Source of the DNA: Streptomyces anulatus
GTDB taxonomy: Bacteria; Actinomycetota; Actinomycetes; Streptomycetales; Streptomycetaceae
Length of the DNA stretch: 64,000 nucleotides
NCBI RefSeq assembly: GCF_014650675.1
Contig: NZ_BMVK01000001.1
Coordinates: 62,001-126,000, forward strand
Direction of reading: 5' to 3'
The position numbers and the translations under genes were made by a program. The notes beneath the pieces are model-generated. The model worked only from the letters and a program-made list of their open reading frames with translations. It was not told the origin of the DNA and ran no database searches. The stretch's first letter is position 1. Each line of letters starts with the position of its first letter. Below are positions 51,443 to 59,878 of this stretch, in pieces.

Positions 51443-52067
51443 CGTTCAGCTCGTCCATGTACCGGATGTCGTGCCCCTCCAGCGGGTAGACCCGCGCCCC
51501 GGCGTCGGGGGCGGCGGCCAGTTCCAGGGCGTCGGCCATGACGAGCTCGCCGCCCTCCTGGGTGGAGACCCAGGCGAGCATCGACCGCACGGTGGCACCC
51601 GGCTTCAGGGTGAGCGCCTGGGGGCCGTGGTCGCGGCCGAACTGGGAGCCGGCCGGGTTGACCTTCACCGGGAGGCGTTCGCCGTCCTCGCCGAGCGCCT
51701 GGACCGAGGGGTAGCCGTCGACCCGGTAGGGCTTCGAGCCGCAGTTGGTCAGGGTCAGGGCGACCGCACGGCTCATCATCGCGGTCAGCACCTCCCCCAT
51801 GGTCACCACGGCCCCGGAGGCGGGGCACTCATCGGGCGGGGCGGAGGTCGGGGCGGTCCGCTCCGGCGCGCCGTAGGCGGGGGCGGGGGTCGGGGGCAGC
51901 GTCTCGGCGCGGACGATGCCGGGGCCGGAGGCGGAGGGTGTGGGGTCGGGTTCGCCCTCGCCGGCCGGGACGAGGAAGCCGGAGCAGCCGGTCAGCGCGG
52001 TCAGCGTCGCCGCCGACAGCACGACAGCGCCCCGTCTCCGCACCCGTACGCACACACCGCTGCCCAT
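51411..52067 (-). CDS. DUF4232-type secreted lipoprotein
   Basis: 218-residue predicted lipoprotein. The basic n-region ([13 protein letters not shown]), hydrophobic core ([12 protein letters not shown]) and lipobox LTGC give acylation at the Cys near residue 28. A Pro/Thr-rich spacer precedes a beta-sandwich like DUF4232 ([45 protein letters not shown]). I chose the ATG at 52067 because GAGGGGTGGGGG lies directly upstream; the longer ORF start at 52124 would put 19 polar residues before the signal peptide. Function unknown. Confidence 0.87.
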   Translation of the reverse strand: MGSGVCVRVRRRGAVVLSAATLTALTGCSGFLVPAGEGEPDPTPSASGPGIVRAETLPPTPAPAYGAPERTAPTSAPPDECPASGAVVTMGEVLTAMMSRAVALTLTNCGSKPYRVDGYPSVQALGEDGERLPVKVNPAGSQFGRDHGPQALTLKPGATVRSMLAWVSTQEGGELVMADALELAAAPDAGARVYPLEGHDIRYMDELNVTAWRAELPE

Positions 52068-52239
52068 GCCCCCACCCCTCGCCACGATCTGCCGTCGCGG
52101 CCCGTCGTCCGTGCGTTCGATCATGTCAGAAGCGGTGCCTGAGTCACCGCCGCTCCCGCGGACTCTTCAGCGTTCCTTGCCGGTCACCCCAAGAAGATCT
52201 AAGTGGACCTGCACGGTTCCGGGAGCCGACACTTCGGAC

Positions 52240-53124
52240 ATGACCGCCACCGCACCGCGCCCCTTCGGCCGCGCACTCTGCGCCATGATCACGCCCTTCA
52301 CCGCCACCGGGGCCCTGGACCCGGACGCAGCCCGCGCGCACGCCGCGCGCCTGGTGGCCCAGGGCTGCGACGGGATCGTCCTCAGCGGCACCACGGGCGA
52401 GTCCCCCACCACGACGGACGCCGAGAAGTCCGCTCTGCTGCGGGCCGTCCGGGCGGAGGTCGGCGACGGGGTGCCGCTGCTCACCGGCGTCGGGGGGCCT
52501 GACACCGCGCACACCCTGCGCCTGGCTCGGGAGGCCGAGGAGGCGGGCGCGGACGGGCTGCTGGTGGTGAGCCCGTACTACAGCCGCCCGCCGCAGGCCG
52601 CCGTCGAGGCGTACTTCCTGCGGGTCGCGGACTCCACCGGCCTGCCGCTGATGCTGTACGACATCCCCGGCCGTACCGGCACCCGGATCGAACCGGAGAC
52701 CCTGCTGCGGCTGGCGGAGCACCCGCGCGTGGTGGCGGTGAAGGACTGCGCCTACGACCTGCTCGGCTCGACGAAGGTGATGGCCCGCACCTCGCTGGCG
52801 TACTACTCGGGGTGCGAGGAGCTGAACCTGCCGCTGTACGCGGTGGGCGGCGCGGGGTACGTCAGCACGGTCGCGAACGTGGCCCCGCGCCAGGTGCGGG
52901 CGCCGCTGGACGCGTTCGACGCGGGCCGCACCGACGAGGCGGCCCGGCTCAACGGGCTCACGGCGCGCCTCACCGAACTGATGATGGCGAGCGGCCTCCC
53001 CGGAACCGTCACCGTGAAGGCGCTCCTGGACGCGGGACCGGTCCGGGAACCGCTGCAGCCCGCCGGGCGCGGGGCGGCCGACGGGCTGCGTGCGGCGTAC
53101 GAGGAACTCCTCGCACTCTGCTGA
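52240..53124 (+). CDS. dapA: 4-hydroxy-tetrahydrodipicolinate synthase
   Basis: 294-residue class I aldolase-fold enzyme condensing pyruvate with aspartate semialdehyde, the first step of the diaminopimelate/lysine branch. It has MITPFTATGALD, the SGTTGESPTTTDAEK motif, Tyr in LLVVSPYYSRPPQ and the Schiff-base Lys in VVAVKDCAYDLLG. Streptomyces often carry two dapA genes; this one pairs with dapD downstream (convergent), which supports the lysine assignment over N-acetylneuraminate lyase. No strong Shine-Dalgarno near the ATG (only TCGGAC), so expression may be modest. Confidence 0.88.
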   Translation: MTATAPRPFGRALCAMITPFTATGALDPDAARAHAARLVAQGCDGIVLSGTTGESPTTTDAEKSALLRAVRAEVGDGVPLLTGVGGPDTAHTLRLAREAEEAGADGLLVVSPYYSRPPQAAVEAYFLRVADSTGLPLMLYDIPGRTGTRIEPETLLRLAEHPRVVAVKDCAYDLLGSTKVMARTSLAYYSGCEELNLPLYAVGGAGYVSTVANVAPRQVRAPLDAFDAGRTDEAARLNGLTARLTELMMASGLPGTVTVKALLDAGPVREPLQPAGRGAADGLRAAYEELLALC

Positions 53125-53129
53125 ACGGG

Positions 53130-54128
53130 TCAGTTGTGGGCGTGCAGGACCTCGTTGAGGCCGCCCCACACCGCGTTGTTCGGGCGGGCCTCGACGGTGC
53201 CGGTGACCGAGTTGCGGCGGAAGAGGATGTTGGAGGCGCCGGACAGCTCGCGGGCCTTGACGACCTGGCCGTCCGGCAGCGTGATCCGCGTGCCGGCGGT
53301 GACGTACAGACCGGCCTCGACGACGCACTCGTCGCCGAGCGCGATCCCGACGCCCGCCTCCGCGCCGACCAGGCAGCGCTCGCCGATGACGATGCGCTCC
53401 GTGCCGCCGCCGGAGAGGGTGCCCATGGTGGACGCGCCGCCGCCGATGTCCGAGCCGTCGCCGACGACGACGCCCGCGGAGATCCGGCCCTCGACCATGG
53501 AGGTGCCGAGCGTGCCCGCGTTGAAGTTGACGAAGCCCTCGTGCATGACGGTGGTTCCGGCGGCGAGGTGCGCGCCGAGCCGGACGCGGTCGGCGTCGGC
53601 GATGCGTACGCCCTTGGGGGCGACGTAGTCCGTCATCCGGGGGAACTTGTCGACCGAGGTGACCTGGAGGTGCAGGCCCTCGGCGCGGGCGTTGAGCCGC
53701 ACGCGCTCCAGGTCGTCGACGGCGACCGGGCCGAGCGAGGTCCAGGCGACGTTGGCGAGCAGCCCGAAGAGCCCGTCGAGGTTCTGGCCGTGCGGCCGGA
53801 CGAGCCGGTGCGAGAGCAGGTGCAGCCGCAGGTAGGCGTCATGCGCGTCGAGCGGCTTGTCGTCGAGCGAGGAGATGACCGTGGACACGGCGACGACCTC
53901 GACGCCGCGCCGGGCGTCCACGCCGAGGGCCTTGGCGGCGCCCTCGCCGAGCCGGTTGACGGCCTCGTCCGGGCCGAGGCGCGTCGTACCGGCCGGGCCG
54001 GGGTCGGAGGTCAGCTCGGGAGCGGGGAACCAGGTGTCGAGGACGGTGCCGTCACCGGCGACGGTGGCGAGGCCGGCGGCGACGGCGCCGGTGGTGCGGG
54101 CAGAACCCTGGGAAGTCGTGTCGGTCAT
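53130..54128 (-). CDS. dapD: 2,3,4,5-tetrahydropyridine-2,6-dicarboxylate N-succinyltransferase
   Basis: 332-residue actinobacterial-type DapD, using succinyl-CoA in the diaminopimelate pathway. A mixed N-terminal domain is followed by a left-handed parallel beta-helix made of hexapeptide repeats ([74 protein letters not shown]). [19 protein letters not shown] is a family signature. ATG at 54128 ([13 protein letters not shown]). Convergent with dapA, 5 nt apart. Confidence 0.95.
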   Translation of the reverse strand: MTDTTSQGSARTTGAVAAGLATVAGDGTVLDTWFPAPELTSDPGPAGTTRLGPDEAVNRLGEGAAKALGVDARRGVEVVAVSTVISSLDDKPLDAHDAYLRLHLLSHRLVRPHGQNLDGLFGLLANVAWTSLGPVAVDDLERVRLNARAEGLHLQVTSVDKFPRMTDYVAPKGVRIADADRVRLGAHLAAGTTVMHEGFVNFNAGTLGTSMVEGRISAGVVVGDGSDIGGGASTMGTLSGGGTERIVIGERCLVGAEAGVGIALGDECVVEAGLYVTAGTRITLPDGQVVKARELSGASNILFRRNSVTGTVEARPNNAVWGGLNEVLHAHN

Positions 54129-54138
54129 GAACAGCAAC

Positions 54139-55383
54139 CTAACCGGCCGGGGCCCGCTCGGGCGAACCGGTCTCAGCGTGCGGCCTCTTCCCCGCCACCC
54201 GCGCCCGCTCCCCCGGTACGGGCAGCCGCCGCGCCGCCAGCACCGCGACCCCCGCACCCGCCGCGAGCAGGGCGCAGAGCGGCCAGAGCAGGGCGGGAGC
54301 GGCCGCGTACAGGGCGGCGCCCAGCGGCGGGGCGAGCACCTGGCCGCTGATCGAGGCGCCGGCGTACAGGCTCTGGAAACGGCCCTGGGCGTGGCCGGGG
54401 GCCTGGTCGGCGACGTAGGCGGTGGCGGGGGTCTTGTACAGGATCTCGCCGAGGGTCAGCGAGAGCATCATGGTGAAGGCGAAGAGCACCCCCGCGCCGG
54501 GGATCAGGATGGCGTACGCGAGCCCGACGAGCAGGAGCCCGACGCCGACGAGGCCGAGCGGGGCACGTCGGCGCAGGGCGTGGGCGGCGGGCAGTTCGAG
54601 GCAGAGGATGAGGCCGCCGTTGATGGCGAGCAGCCAACCGTAGAGCTGGGTGGAGTGCCCGTGGTCGGCGAGGAAGACCGGCAGGGTGGAGTACTGCTGC
54701 CGGTAGACGAGGTCGACCAGGACGATCGCGGCGAGCAGCACCAGGACGGCGGGCCTGGCCCGCAGTTCGTGCCAGAGGCCCGGGGCGTCCGGGTCGTGGG
54801 CGCGCACGGAGTGGGCGCTGCCGCGGGCGGGCAGGATCCGGGCGGCGTAGACGGCGAAGAGCAGGGTGCCGACGCCGTCGGCGACGAAGAGCCAGTCGTA
54901 CGAGAACCGGGTGGCGACCAGGGCGCCGAGCGGCGGGCCGATCGCGAAGCCCCCGTTGGCGGCGAAGCGGAAGAGGGCGAAGCTCTGGCGGCGGCTTCCG
55001 CCCTCGGGGACGGAGACCGCGACGAGGGCCGCGTTGGCGGCGCGGACGACGCCCGCCGCGTACTGGGCGACCGGGAGCACGGCGTACAGGGCCGCGACCG
55101 GCAGGGCGGGCAGGACGACGAGCGCCGCACCGCTGACGCAGGCGCCGGTCAGCAGGGCGCGGCGATGGCCGAGGCGGTCGCCGAACCAGCCGCCGGTGAA
55201 GTTCCCCGCGACCAGGCCGACGCCGCCGACGCCGCTGATCACTCCGGCCTGGGTGACGGTCAGACCGCGCGGCCCGACGAGGTACACGAAGAGGTAGACG
55301 AAGGTGAAGCTGACGACGGCGTTGAGAAACGCCCCGAGCGCCAGCAGCCGTACCGTCCGCGGTACACCGCGCACCATGCCCAT
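54139..55383 (-). CDS. MFS drug-efflux transporter
   Basis: About 414-residue MFS protein with 12 predicted spans. Motif A is [21 protein letters not shown]; the sequence resembles actinobacterial multidrug MFS (YdhP/Bcr-like). Three in-frame starts cluster here (GTG 55398, ATG 55383, ATG 55377); GTGGGGGTGGCGGGG best fits the ATG at 55383. It is divergent from an HxlR-redoxin regulator gene across a GTTCC-N5-GGAAC dyad, so it is probably the efflux target of that regulator. Confidence 0.88.
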   Translation of the reverse strand: MGMVRGVPRTVRLLALGAFLNAVVSFTFVYLFVYLVGPRGLTVTQAGVISGVGGVGLVAGNFTGGWFGDRLGHRRALLTGACVSGAALVVLPALPVAALYAVLPVAQYAAGVVRAANAALVAVSVPEGGSRRQSFALFRFAANGGFAIGPPLGALVATRFSYDWLFVADGVGTLLFAVYAARILPARGSAHSVRAHDPDAPGLWHELRARPAVLVLLAAIVLVDLVYRQQYSTLPVFLADHGHSTQLYGWLLAINGGLILCLELPAAHALRRRAPLGLVGVGLLLVGLAYAILIPGAGVLFAFTMMLSLTLGEILYKTPATAYVADQAPGHAQGRFQSLYAGASISGQVLAPPLGAALYAAAPALLWPLCALLAAGAGVAVLAARRLPVPGERARVAGKRPHAETGSPERAPAG

Positions 55384-55412
55384 CCCCGCCACCCCCACAC
55401 GATCGCCAGTGA

Positions 55413-55427
55413 GTTCCTTATGGGAAC
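55413..55427. promoter_or_regulatory. Candidate HxlR operator between divergent MFS and HxlR-redoxin genes
   Basis: GTTCC-TTATG-GGAAC, a perfect 5-bp dyad 30 nt upstream of the MFS start and 87 nt before the HxlR start. The surrounding TATGGGAACGGACTATGG also contains a repeated TATGG. Confidence 0.5.
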
Positions 55428-55513
55428 GGACTATGGCAGCATGATTCCATCGGGGTCAACCGAAAGGCCCCGGCGGGGCGGGGCGGACAGCGGCCACAAC
55501 CGGAGGGACGACC

Positions 55514-56428
55514 ATGCCTCAGCGCACCAGCCTGGCCGACGCCGACTGCTCGATCGCCCAGGCCCTCGACGTCGTGGGCGACTGGTGGACGCTGCTGATC
55601 GTGCGGGACACCGCGCGCGGCGTGCACCGGTTCGACGCGCTCCAGCAGGAGTTGGGCGTCTCGCGCAAGGTGCTGACCGAACGGCTGCGGCTGCTGGTCG
55701 ACGCGGGCGTGCTGGCGCGGGAGCCGTATCAGGACCGACCGGTCCGGCACGAGTACCGCCTCACGCCACGCGGCCGGGCCCTGCTGCCCGTGCTGATCGC
55801 GCTCCAGGACTGGGGCGACACCTGGGTGCTGGGGGAAGGGGAGACGATGGCGACGACGACGGAGGCCTCGCGGGAGGCGGCCCGGGTGCGGGCCCTGAAG
55901 GGAACACGGCTGCCGGAGCTGCTGCTGACCGGGGACGACGGGGAGCCGCGCGACCCGGTCGCCGACACCCCGTACACCGTCCTGTACTGCTTCCCCAGCG
56001 CCTACGCCCGCCGCGACGCCTACCCGCCGGGCTGGGCGGGGATCCCGGGGGCGCGTGGCTGCACCCTCGAATCGTGCACGTACCGCGACCAGTCGGCCGA
56101 GTTCACGGCGGCGGGTGCGACCGTGCACGGGGTGTCCGCACAACGCCCGGACGAGCAGCGCGCCTTCGCCGAGAAGGAGGGGCTGCGGTTCCCGTTGCTC
56201 TCGGACGCGGACCTGGCGCTGACGGCGGCGCTGCGCCTGCCGACGTTCCGGGCGGCGGGCGTGAGCAGGCTCAAGCGACTGACGCTGGTGGTGGACCGGG
56301 AGCGGACGATCCGCGAAGTGCTGTACCCGATCACGGACATCGGGGCGAGCGTTCGCGAGGCCCTGGAAGCCGTCCGCCGCCCGGCGGACCGGGTGGACAC
56401 CCCCTGGGGCGACCGAGGCAACGCCTAG
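55514..56428 (+). CDS. HxlR-type transcriptional regulator fused to a peroxiredoxin-like (redoxin) domain
   Basis: 304-residue fusion. Residues 1-105 are an HxlR winged helix (CSIAQALDVVGDWWTLLIVRDTARGVHRFDALQQELGVSRKVLTERL) with the family's early Cys (Cys 12). Residues about 120-285 are an AhpC/TSA-like thioredoxin fold (GTRLPELLLTGDDGEP, GCTLESCTYRDQSAEFTAAGATVHGVSAQRPDEQRAFAEKEGLRFPLLSD), with two cysteines in CTLESC. Joining a redox-active domain to a DNA-binding one suggests direct thiol or peroxide control. It is divergent from an MFS exporter. Peroxidase activity is not certain. Confidence 0.9.
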   Translation: MPQRTSLADADCSIAQALDVVGDWWTLLIVRDTARGVHRFDALQQELGVSRKVLTERLRLLVDAGVLAREPYQDRPVRHEYRLTPRGRALLPVLIALQDWGDTWVLGEGETMATTTEASREAARVRALKGTRLPELLLTGDDGEPRDPVADTPYTVLYCFPSAYARRDAYPPGWAGIPGARGCTLESCTYRDQSAEFTAAGATVHGVSAQRPDEQRAFAEKEGLRFPLLSDADLALTAALRLPTFRAAGVSRLKRLTLVVDRERTIREVLYPITDIGASVREALEAVRRPADRVDTPWGDRGNA

Positions 56429-56450
56429 GGCCGCGCCCACGGCCTTCGGC

Positions 56451-57014
56451 TCAGGCGGCGCCGTCCACGATCCGGGCCAGCATCTCCCGGGTGCAGGGCG
56501 CGTCGAACGTGCCGCCGGTGAGCAGCACCTGGAGGCAGACCCCGTCCATCAGCGCTACGAGGGCCCGCGCGGTCTCCGGGTCGGTGCGCCGGGACAGCAG
56601 CTCGACGGCCCCCTCGGCCCACTCGGCGGCGACGGGGCGCAGCGCGGGGCGGCGCAGGGCCGCGAGGTACAGCTCGTACTCCAGCTCGATCGCCCCGCGT
56701 TCGCCCGCGAACCACCGGTCCAGCACCCGGGTCAGCTCCTCCGCGAGGTCGGCCTCCGGCCCGCCCTCCCCGGCCTCCACCGCGAATGCGCCGCTGTCGC
56801 GCAGGGCCTGGACGAAGTTCTCGTTGCACCGGCGCAGGGCGGCGACCAGGAGTTCGTCGAGGGAGCCGAAGTGGTACGTGGTGGAGCCGAGCGGCACATC
56901 GGCCTCGGCCGCCACGGTGCGATGGCTGAGACCCGCTATGCCGTCGGCCGCGATCACGGCGAGCGCCGCGTCGATGATCCGCGTCCGCCGCCCGGGGTCG
57001 TACCGCCGGACCAT
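56451..57014 (-). CDS. TetR-family regulator
   Basis: 187-residue TetR repressor: HTH at about 10-55 (RRTRIIDAALAVIAADGIAGLSHRTVAAEADVPLGSTTYHFGSLDELL) and an all-helical ligand domain. The ATG at 57014 overlaps the SMR gene stop (TGATG), so regulator and efflux pump are co-translated. A GTACGGCCGTAC palindrome upstream of the SMR start is the likely operator, giving autoregulation. Confidence 0.92.
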   Translation of the reverse strand: MVRRYDPGRRTRIIDAALAVIAADGIAGLSHRTVAAEADVPLGSTTYHFGSLDELLVAALRRCNENFVQALRDSGAFAVEAGEGGPEADLAEELTRVLDRWFAGERGAIELEYELYLAALRRPALRPVAAEWAEGAVELLSRRTDPETARALVALMDGVCLQVLLTGGTFDAPCTREMLARIVDGAA

Positions 57015-57340
57015 CAGTGCGCCCCTCCCAGATTGAGGACGACGACCCCGGCCACGATCAGGGTGATGCCCGCGATCTTGACCAGGCCGCTGGACTCCCC
57101 CAGGAAGAGGATCCCGATGAGGGCGACGGCCGCGGTGCCGACGCCGGCCCAGATGGCGTACGCGGTGCCCACGGAGAGCGTCTTGAGGGTCTGCGCGAGC
57201 AGGGTGAAGGCGATGAGGTAGCCCACCACGGTGCCGAGCGAGGGCCAGAGCCGGGTGAAGCCCTCGCTGTACTTCATGGCCGTCGTCCCGGCCACCTCCG
57301 CCGCGATGGCGGCGGCCAGAAGTCCGTATGCGTATCCCAT
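57014..57340 (-). CDS. Small multidrug resistance (SMR) efflux protein
   Basis: 108-residue four-span membrane protein of the SMR family (EmrE/QacC). The essential membrane Glu is at residue 15 (AAAIAAEVAGTTAMKYSEGFTRLWPS), and AYAIWAGVGTAAVALIGILFLGE is the family signature. It would export cationic compounds in exchange for protons. It heads an SMR-tetR operon. Confidence 0.94.
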   Translation of the reverse strand: MGYAYGLLAAAIAAEVAGTTAMKYSEGFTRLWPSLGTVVGYLIAFTLLAQTLKTLSVGTAYAIWAGVGTAAVALIGILFLGESSGLVKIAGITLIVAGVVVLNLGGAH

Positions 57341-57364
57341 GTGTACGACTGTACCCAACGTTAC

Positions 57365-57376
57365 GTACGGCCGTAC
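57365..57376. promoter_or_regulatory. TetR operator candidate upstream of the SMR gene
   Basis: GTACGGCCGTAC, a perfect 12-bp palindrome 25 nt upstream of the SMR ATG. Wider arms TGTGTACG (57340-57347) and CGTACACA (57372-57379) flank the promoter. The site also lies about 90 nt upstream of the divergent membrane protein gene. Confidence 0.6.
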
Positions 57377-57462
57377 ACATAATCTCCCCACGTCGGGGGC
57401 GCTACGGTGTGCCGACCGACCACACGGCCCGTTGCCCGGGCCGACGACACGACGGAGACGCA

Positions 57463-58620
57463 GTGGCGCAGGACGCAGGGTGGGGCGGCGGCCCGTACGG
57501 GGGCGCACCTCACGGTGGGGGGCCCTTCCACGGGGGCGCGCAGGGACCGGGCGGGGGATGGAACGGCGGGTGGGCGGCGGCACCGCCCAAGCCCGGGGTG
57601 ATACCCCTGGCGCCGCTGAGGGTCTCGGACATGCTCAGCGGCGCCTTCTCGACGCTCGGGCGGTACTGGAAGCCGCTGATCGGGATGGCCCTGACGCTGT
57701 TCGGCGCGGCGACGCTCGTGATGATCGCCGCGCTGGTGGTCGCCGGCGCCGCCGTCGCGACCCACTGGGACGAGCTCACCTCCAGCTCCCCGGGGTCCCC
57801 GGACTCCTCGGAACTGGTCCCGCTGGGCATCGCGTTCGGTGTGCTGATGCTCGTCAGCATGATCATCTACCTGCTGGCGTCGGCCGTGGTGCAGGCGGCG
57901 GTCCCGGTGGTCCTCCAGGAAGCCGTCCTGGGCCGCCCGATCCGCTTCGGCGCCGTGTGGCGCCGAGCCTGGTCGCGGGCCTGGTCCATCATCGGCACGG
58001 TGTTCCTGACCGGGCTGATCATGGTCATCCCGGTGGCGCTCTTCCTGGCCGCCTTCGCCGGGCTGATGGTCTACGCCGTCACGCTGGGCGACGAGGACGG
58101 CGTCGTGCCGCTGATCGTGGCCGGCTCGCTCGGCACCCTGGTCGTCGCCCCCGTGGCGATCTGGCTCTGGGTGCGCTTCTCCCTGGCCCCCACGGTCGTG
58201 GTCTTCGAGCAGCAGCGCCCGGTCGCGGCCCTGCGCCGCTCGGCCCGACTGGTGCGCGGCAGCTGGTGGCGGGTGTTCGGCGTCGGGCTGCTCGCCTTCG
58301 GACTCGCCTCCGTGATCGGCTACATGATCCAGATGCCGTTCCAGATGGCCGGCATGCTCCCCGGTGTGTTCGACACCGCGGACGTGGACGCCGACCCGAG
58401 CGGCGGGGAGCTCATCGCCCTGTTCGGCGGCCTGATCCTGCTGTCGTTCATCAGCCAGATGATCGCCCAGCTGTTCACGGCGATCTTCCCGCCGCTGATG
58501 GTCGGCCTGCTGTACGTCGACCTCCGGATGCGCACGGAGAACCTGGGCCCGGTCCTGGCCGAGGCCGCGGCGGCGACCCTGCCCGAGCAGTACGGCCCGC
58601 CGCCGCCCTCCCCCGTCTGA
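57463..58620 (+). CDS. Membrane protein with GDPD-membrane-like (GlpQ N-terminal) fold
   Basis: 385-residue integral membrane protein. The N-terminus is a 40-residue Gly/Trp/Pro-rich disordered stretch (GWGGGPYGGAPHGGG). About six to eight hydrophobic segments follow, with LRVSDMLSGAFSTLGRYWKPLIGM and QQRPVAALRRSARLVRGSWWRVFGVGLL, blocks typical of the 'glycerophosphoryl diester phosphodiesterase membrane domain' family (DUF7847-like). The GTG at 57463 has GGAG 5 nt upstream. No catalytic GDPD domain is present; function unknown. Confidence 0.85.
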   Translation: MAQDAGWGGGPYGGAPHGGGPFHGGAQGPGGGWNGGWAAAPPKPGVIPLAPLRVSDMLSGAFSTLGRYWKPLIGMALTLFGAATLVMIAALVVAGAAVATHWDELTSSSPGSPDSSELVPLGIAFGVLMLVSMIIYLLASAVVQAAVPVVLQEAVLGRPIRFGAVWRRAWSRAWSIIGTVFLTGLIMVIPVALFLAAFAGLMVYAVTLGDEDGVVPLIVAGSLGTLVVAPVAIWLWVRFSLAPTVVVFEQQRPVAALRRSARLVRGSWWRVFGVGLLAFGLASVIGYMIQMPFQMAGMLPGVFDTADVDADPSGGELIALFGGLILLSFISQMIAQLFTAIFPPLMVGLLYVDLRMRTENLGPVLAEAAAATLPEQYGPPPPSPV

Positions 58621-58642
58621 ACACGCGGGGGCCGAGCCCGGC

Positions 58643-59008
58643 TCAGTCGGTCAGGGTCCGCTTGGGGCGCAGCACGCAGAACTCGTTGCCCTCCGGATCG
58701 GCCATCACCACGAAGGTGGCCTCCGGCCCCTGCCCGACGTCCACCCGCCGGGCGCCGAGCGCGAGAATCCGCTCGACCTCGGCGGCCTGGTCGTCCGGTG
58801 TCAGATCGATGTGCAGCCGGTTCTTGACCGTCTTCCCCTCCGGCACGGGGAGGAAGCACATGCCCGGCAGCGCGGTCTCGTGCGCGCCGATGATGATCTC
58901 CTGCTCGTGCTCGAAGAGCACCTGCCAGTCCAGCACCGCGCTCCAGAAACGGGCCATGAGCGGCAGGTCGTGAGCGTCGACGGCGATGTGGTACAGCGAA
59001 ACGGCCAT
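58643..59008 (-). CDS. VOC-family (glyoxalase-like) protein
   Basis: 121-residue single VOC domain: MAVSLYHIAVDAHDLPLMARFWSAVLDW, then VKNRLHIDLTPDDQ and TFVVMADPEGNEFCVL at the C-terminus. The usual metal ligands are partly replaced, as in many actinobacterial VOC proteins of unknown function. Its ATG (59006-59008) lies inside a perfect 17-bp hairpin that also follows the suf operon, so translation from a long transcript should be blocked. Confidence 0.87.
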   Translation of the reverse strand: MAVSLYHIAVDAHDLPLMARFWSAVLDWQVLFEHEQEIIIGAHETALPGMCFLPVPEGKTVKNRLHIDLTPDDQAAEVERILALGARRVDVGQGPEATFVVMADPEGNEFCVLRPKRTLTD

Positions 59009-59039
59009 GCCCGCCAGTGTGCCTGGCGGGCATGGCCGT
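59001..59039 (-). terminator. 17-bp perfect hairpin: suf operon terminator overlapping the VOC start codon
   Basis: On the plus strand ACGGCCATGCCCGCCAG (59001-59017) and CTGGCGGGCATGGCCGT (59023-59039) pair completely around a TGTGC loop. It begins 38 nt after the suf operon's last stop on the minus strand, and its distal arm contains the ATG and first codons of the VOC gene. Strong candidate for a terminator that also masks the start site. Confidence 0.8.
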
Positions 59040-59077
59040 TCACCGCTCTTCGCGGAGCGTGTCAGACGGGGGGCGGA

Positions 59078-59416
59078 TCAGACGTTGAACCCCAGCGCGC
59101 GGAGCTGCTCGCGTCCGTCGTCGGTGATCTTGTCCGGGCCCCACGGCGGCATCCAGACCCAGTTGATCCGGAGCTCGTTGACGATGCCGTCCGTGGCGGA
59201 CTTCGCCTGGTCCTCGATGACGTCGGTCAGCGGGCAGGCCGCGGACGTCAGGGTCATGTCGAGGGTGGCGATGTTGGCGTCGTCGACGTGGATGCCGTAG
59301 ATCAGGCCCAGGTTGACGACGTCGATGCCCAGCTCGGGGTCGACGACGTCGTACAGCGCCTCGCGGACCTCCTCCTCGGAGGCCGGCTTCATGGTCACGG
59401 TCTCGTTGTCGCTCAT
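59078..59416 (-). CDS. sufT: Metal-sulfur cluster assembly factor (SufT/PaaD-like, MIP18 family)
   Basis: 112-residue MIP18/DUF59-family protein: EEEVREALYDVVDPELGIDVVNLGLIYGIHVDD, LTSAACPLTDVIEDQ (conserved Cys) and VWMPPWGPDKITDDGREQLRALGF. Relatives assist Fe-S maturation or target delivery. The ATG overlaps the sufU stop (ATGA at 59413), and it is the last gene of the suf operon. The sufT symbol is by family analogy. Confidence 0.9.
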   Translation of the reverse strand: MSDNETVTMKPASEEEVREALYDVVDPELGIDVVNLGLIYGIHVDDANIATLDMTLTSAACPLTDVIEDQAKSATDGIVNELRINWVWMPPWGPDKITDDGREQLRALGFNV

Positions 59417-59868
59417 GCGGTCTTCCCTTCGGACAGCGCCTTGGCCGTCGCGTCCTTCCACGCCATCCAGCTCAGCAGCGCGCACTTGACCCGGGCGGGG
59501 TACTTGGAGACGCCGGCGAACGCGACGGCGTCCTCCAGCACCTCCTCCATCGCGTCGTCCGGCTCCAGCTGGCCCTTGGACTGCATCAGCTCCAAGAAGG
59601 CGTCCTGGATCTTCTGCGCCTGGGACAGCTCCTTGCCGACGAGCAGCTCGTTCAGCACGGAGGCGCTGGCCTGGCTGATGGAGCAGCCCTGGCCCTCGTA
59701 GCTCACGTCGGCGATGGTCTCGCCGTCGTACTTCACCCGGAGCGTGATCTCGTCGCCGCACGTCGGATTGACGTGGTGCACCTCGGCATCGCCGTCCCGC
59801 AGGCCGCGCCCGTGGGGGTGCTTGTAGTGGTCCAGGATCACTTCCTGGTACATGGATTCCAGCTTCAC
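59413..59868 (-). CDS. sufU: Fe-S assembly/sulfur-transfer protein SufU
   Basis: 151-residue SufU, a zinc protein that accepts sulfur from SufS. The three conserved cysteines are in NPTCGDEITLRVKYDG, GQGCSISQASASVLNELLVGK and RVKCALLSWMAWKDA; the insertion distinguishing SufU from IscU is present. It lies 10 nt after sufS and overlaps the sufT-like gene. Confidence 0.95.
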   Translation of the reverse strand: MKLESMYQEVILDHYKHPHGRGLRDGDAEVHHVNPTCGDEITLRVKYDGETIADVSYEGQGCSISQASASVLNELLVGKELSQAQKIQDAFLELMQSKGQLEPDDAMEEVLEDAVAFAGVSKYPARVKCALLSWMAWKDATAKALSEGKTA

Positions 59869-59878
59869 CAGTCAGCCC

